From Candidatus Methanomethylophilaceae archaeon (GTDB lineage: Archaea; Thermoplasmatota; Thermoplasmata; Methanomassiliicoccales; Methanomethylophilaceae): a stretch of 64,000 nt of DNA. Position numbers and translations under genes: made by a program. Location: positions 1-64,000 of the forward strand of contig JAFYAH010000025.1 of assembly GCA_017540825.1 (NCBI GenBank), in the 5' to 3' direction. Under the pieces are notes generated by a model, which was not told where the DNA came from, ran no database searches, and saw only the letters and a list, made by a program, of their open reading frames with translations. Positions within the stretch are counted from its first letter, which is position 1; every line of letters begins with the position of its first letter. Of the stretch, positions 60,855-64,000 are shown in pieces.

Positions 60855-63815
60855 ATGGAGAAAAGGAACATCGCGATAATCGCTGTCGCCGCAGTGCTGA
60901 TCATAGCGCTGCTGGCCGCCGCTTTCGTCCTTACCCAGAACGACAACGGCAGCAAGGACAACGGCAGCAGCGACGTCGTCAGCGTGAAGAGCATCGGCCT
61001 CGACAGGACCGACGTCTCCCTCGGGGTCGGCAAGAGCACCACCTTGAGCTACACCTTGAGGCCTACGAATGCGACCAACAAGTCGGTCACATGGTCGTCC
61101 GACAACCCCGCCATCGCCGTGGTCGACGAGAACGGGAGGGTGACGGCCGTATCCGTCGGCAGCACCAAGATAGTGGTCAAGACGGCGGACGGCGGGAAGA
61201 CCGCCTCCTGCAACGTGACCGTCCCGGCGAACGTCGTGAACGTCACCGGCCTGACCCTCAACCAAGGCACTCTCTCCATGAAGGCAGGGGAGACCGCGTC
61301 CCTGACCGCAACCGTGGCGCCGTCCAACGCCACCAACAAGAACGTCCTGTGGGCGAGCGAGAACAAGTCCGTGGCCACCGTCAGCAACGGGGCGATAACC
61401 GCCGTAGCAGAGGGAGTGGCCGTGATCACCGCCACGTCGGAGGACGGCGGGTTCAAGTCCACCTGCGTGGTCAGCGTCTACAAGGCCACCGACGACAAGG
61501 TCCTCAACGAGGGGTACGTGTTCGAGGTCGACACCGTGGCCAGGGTCTTCGGAAACGCCAACAACGACGACCGCATAGACAGCCAGGACATCAAATACGT
61601 CCAGGGAGTCATCGACAAGACCATCAGCTACGACAAGTCCAGGAACCCTTACGTCGACGCCAACAACGACGGTAAGGTCGACAGCAAGGACATCGACCAG
61701 ATCCAGATGATCATCGACAAGAAGAAGGGGATCGTCTGGTACGAGAACTACTACGGAGAGGTCCAGAAGATAGACTTCCCCGTCACCGGGAAGAAGATCG
61801 GAGTCACCTACTGGCAGCAGGCCCAGCTCGTCGACCTCGTCGGCCACTGGAGCGACGTCGTCGCGGCCAACGCGTCAGTCTCCCAGGCGAGGTCCAACCA
61901 GTACGACCTCTCGAACGTCGTCTACAGCTACGGCACCACCGGGAGCAGCAAGCTCACCGAGGAGTTCTGCGAGGGATACCTCAACGCCGGGGTCGACCTC
62001 ATCATCGGCTCCCCGTACAAGGCGACCGTCACCGAGGTGGCCAACACCTACCTCCCCGGAGTCCCCGTCATCACCCTCGGGATCGGAGGCTCGTCCTGCG
62101 TGTCCTCCGCCCTGACCCTCGGAATCCTGATGGACGCGGAGGACAGGGCCCAGAAGTACGAGGAGTACGTCGTCGGCATCGTCGACACCGTGAAGAAGGG
62201 CCTGGAGAAGGTCAACAACTCGGACAAGCCCAAGATGCTCGTGTGCAGGATGTACGAGGACAACGACGGATACATCTCCCGCTACGGAGGCATCCTCGTC
62301 AACTGCGCCAACACCGACGGAAGCTACCAGCTGCTCTCGATGTTCGCCGACCTGTACACCGACAACAGCGAGAAGGGGACCACCCCCAACAGGACCCAGG
62401 AGTGGATCCTGTCGCAGGACTTCGACCTGATCTTCGACATGGAGGTTTACACCGGATTCCAGACCTCGTCCATTCCCGGGGAGAAGTTCTACACCCAGGG
62501 CGAGTACAACAAGCGCTTCGAGAACAGCGTGCAGTACTTCAAAGGGACCAGGGCGTACGACGACGGCGGAGTCCTCAGCTCGTCGTACATATTCGACGGA
62601 TACTCCGGGTTCGCGTCCCTCATGATGTCCGCGCACATGATCTATCCCGAGTACTTCACCCTCAAGCAGGGGCAGGATTCCCTCCAGTACTGGTACGACA
62701 ACTTCACCGTATGCGACGTCGACGTCACCAAGCAGGGAGGGTACTACTACACCGGAGACAAGTACCAGACCCAGTTCGGCGAGAAGATCGACAAGAAGGG
62801 ATTCTACAAGTGGAACCCCACGGTCGTCACCGTCGACGGGAACTATTCCAACTGCACCCCGGCCTTCATGGACATCGCCCAGGGCGTCTACGAGGAGGTC
62901 TACGGGAAGATGCCCGACTACTCCGGCATAACCCGCGAGTCCATACCTGCCAAGTACCTGTATCCCTACAACTCGTACGTGACCAAGAACGGCGACGGGA
63001 CCCTCACCGTGAAGACCTTCGACAACACCAGCGTCGGGACCAGCGAAGCCTACGCCGACAAGGTCATCAGGTTCACGCCCACCAAGGTGCTGTGCTACAC
63101 CGACGCGTACGTCGACACGATCTACATGATCCTTTGCGACTACTACGGCGAGGTCGCCCACTCCGGAAGCACGCCCAAGGCGGAGGCCGCCCTGTGGAGC
63201 CTCGTGGACGCGATCCCCAGCTCCGTCAAGAGCGGGCTCACGAGCAAGTACGGCCTGGCCGTCCCCGACAGCGTCAAGGTCATCGGGACCGGACAGGAGG
63301 ACCTGCTGGGATACTGCGGGAGCTTCCCCTCCAGCGAGAAGCTGATCGTGTTCATGTCCGAGTACAACATAAGGTCCACCAACTCATCCTCCTGGTGGGC
63401 GACCAACACCGCCATCGAGTCCAAGGCGAGCAACATCCAGTTCGTCTATCTCCTCTCGAACTCCCCTGCCATGGTCCTCTCCACCATCGAGATGCTCGGC
63501 AAGGTCATAGGATACGAGAGCACCGACTCCATGATGACCGGCATACTCGCGAAGATATACGTCATGCAGAAGGCGATCGACGCATCCGGAAAGCACAAGA
63601 CGTTCTTCGTCGAGATGGCCAACGGGAACTCCGTGGGATCCAACACCCTGATGGGCGGCATATTCGCATCCGTGCTGAAGATGGACAACGTCTTCGACGG
63701 GAGCCTGATGGGCAGCAAGATGTCCGACGAGGACGTGATAAAGGCCCAGCCGCAGGTGATCGGGTTCTACAAGGCCGACAGCAGGTCCATGGACCAGAAG
63801 ATGAGAGCCGCCTGA
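60855..63815 (+). CDS. Double substrate-binding protein with two Big2 domains and a dockerin, 2
   Basis: A 986-residue protein. An N-terminal helix (NIAIIAVAAVLIIALLAAAF) anchors it. Two Big2 domains (~40-210) precede a dockerin at about 228-300: loops NANNDDRIDSQD and DANNDGKVDSKD. Two periplasmic-binding-protein-like halves follow: one with TYWQQAQLVDLVGHW and VDLIIGSPYKATVTEV, the second with TRESIPAKYLYP and FTPTKVLCYTDAYVDTIY. It may bind ligands in series or as two lobes of one site. It precedes a further FecCD permease. The dockerin loops are nearly identical in pattern to binding protein 1 and suit cohesin docking (inference). Confidence 0.75.
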   Translation: MEKRNIAIIAVAAVLIIALLAAAFVLTQNDNGSKDNGSSDVVSVKSIGLDRTDVSLGVGKSTTLSYTLRPTNATNKSVTWSSDNPAIAVVDENGRVTAVSVGSTKIVVKTADGGKTASCNVTVPANVVNVTGLTLNQGTLSMKAGETASLTATVAPSNATNKNVLWASENKSVATVSNGAITAVAEGVAVITATSEDGGFKSTCVVSVYKATDDKVLNEGYVFEVDTVARVFGNANNDDRIDSQDIKYVQGVIDKTISYDKSRNPYVDANNDGKVDSKDIDQIQMIIDKKKGIVWYENYYGEVQKIDFPVTGKKIGVTYWQQAQLVDLVGHWSDVVAANASVSQARSNQYDLSNVVYSYGTTGSSKLTEEFCEGYLNAGVDLIIGSPYKATVTEVANTYLPGVPVITLGIGGSSCVSSALTLGILMDAEDRAQKYEEYVVGIVDTVKKGLEKVNNSDKPKMLVCRMYEDNDGYISRYGGILVNCANTDGSYQLLSMFADLYTDNSEKGTTPNRTQEWILSQDFDLIFDMEVYTGFQTSSIPGEKFYTQGEYNKRFENSVQYFKGTRAYDDGGVLSSSYIFDGYSGFASLMMSAHMIYPEYFTLKQGQDSLQYWYDNFTVCDVDVTKQGGYYYTGDKYQTQFGEKIDKKGFYKWNPTVVTVDGNYSNCTPAFMDIAQGVYEEVYGKMPDYSGITRESIPAKYLYPYNSYVTKNGDGTLTVKTFDNTSVGTSEAYADKVIRFTPTKVLCYTDAYVDTIYMILCDYYGEVAHSGSTPKAEAALWSLVDAIPSSVKSGLTSKYGLAVPDSVKVIGTGQEDLLGYCGSFPSSEKLIVFMSEYNIRSTNSSSWWATNTAIESKASNIQFVYLLSNSPAMVLSTIEMLGKVIGYESTDSMMTGILAKIYVMQKAIDASGKHKTFFVEMANGNSVGSNTLMGGIFASVLKMDNVFDGSLMGSKMSDEDVIKAQPQVIGFYKADSRSMDQKMRAA

Positions 63816-63825
63816 GGTGGCAAGA

Positions 63826-64000
63826 ATGGACGAGAGCCCTAGGGAGAGGGCGATCAGGCTCGACAGGACCAGGCGGCGCAGGTCCGTGGTCGCGGTCCTG
63901 GCTCTGGCCGTCTCCCTCGCCCTGGGGTACGTCCTGTGCATAACCATAGGGTCGGTCCGCATGCCCCTGGAGGACGTGTGGGCCGCCCTCACCGGGAACG
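63826..64000 (+). CDS. FecCD/BtuC-type permease, 3 (cut by window end)
   Basis: The first 58 codons, open at the window edge. A basic N-terminus (RLDRTRRRRSVV) and a first helix leading to LCITIGSVRMPLEDVWAALTG match the start of FecCD permeases. It begins 10 bases after the stop of the binding protein gene, so it is its permease; the ATPase presumably follows outside the window. Confidence 0.85.
   Translation, partial: MDESPRERAIRLDRTRRRRSVVAVLALAVSLALGYVLCITIGSVRMPLEDVWAALTGN

Noticed and set aside
1-64000. CRISPR arrays, insertion sequences with inverted ends, and prophage genes
   Set aside because: No repeat-spacer series, transposase or phage structural gene was found; only the AT-rich restriction-modification island suggests transfer.

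Overview
The window comes from an archaeon of the order Methanomassiliicoccales (Thermoplasmatota), probably a host-associated one. It carries archaeal DNA polymerase D large subunit, RNA polymerase subunit D, topoisomerase VI and a tetraether-lipid cassette. It opens with the 3' end of a 23S rRNA that is not followed by a 5S gene, as in Thermoplasmata with unlinked rRNA genes. Every stop codon I could read in about 40 genes is TAA or TGA, as expected where TAG is reserved for pyrrolysine. Surface proteins built from Ig-like Big2 domains and BspA-type leucine-rich repeats are typical of gut microbes. Placement below order level is inference.

Layout. 1-5,154: 23S rRNA tail, metallo-hydrolase, Sua5, methionine aminopeptidase, tRNA-Leu(CAA), then rps13-rps4-rps11-rpoD. 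5,268-9,993: small winged-helix protein, polymerase D large subunit and a GTPase. 10,092-12,858: AT-rich island with a XhoI/PaeR7I-type restriction-modification pair and an intergenic stretch with a possible gene remnant. 12,859-16,767: giant secreted lamin-tail protein. 16,932-19,921: tetraether synthase, ferredoxin and geranylgeranyl reductase, one membrane-lipid maturation operon. 20,068-21,684: membrane-anchored cohesin-Big2 protein. 21,740-26,350: ASCH-like protein and SbcCD. 26,461-34,862: winged-helix gene convergent with a four-gene DNA-processing or defence cassette (two TerB-like proteins, a BrxD-like ATPase, an Lhr-like helicase). 34,955-41,147: HSP90, MFS transporter, UvrD-like helicase, MarR-type regulator under a striking inverted-repeat operator. 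41,446-44,664: LRR-transglutaminase-Big2 surface protein. 44,833-45,981: a fusion of an McrB-N-like DNA-binding domain to an AAG-type DNA glycosylase. 46,080-49,197: topoisomerase VI. 49,450-50,050: two tandem copies of an unidentified, probably structured RNA. 50,188-51,303: zinc-ribbon membrane protein.

51,328-64,000 is dominated by FecCD/BtuCD-type import systems for a metal chelate or corrinoid: a methyltransferase-ArsR fusion divergent from a first transporter (binding protein, permease, ATPase), a second permease-ATPase pair, and a third binding protein with a permease cut by the window end. Inserted between the first two are a DRG GTPase, an unknown gene with an in-frame TAG codon, and a PAP2 phosphatase.

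The most interesting inference is that both binding proteins carry a Big2 and dockerin module while a cohesin sits on a separate C-terminally anchored Big2 protein at 20,068. This suggests a cohesin-dockerin surface complex for nutrient capture rather than for cellulose degradation. Other leads are the amber-interrupted gene, the McrB-N/AAG fusion, the TerB-BrxD-Lhr cassette and the tandem RNA pair.
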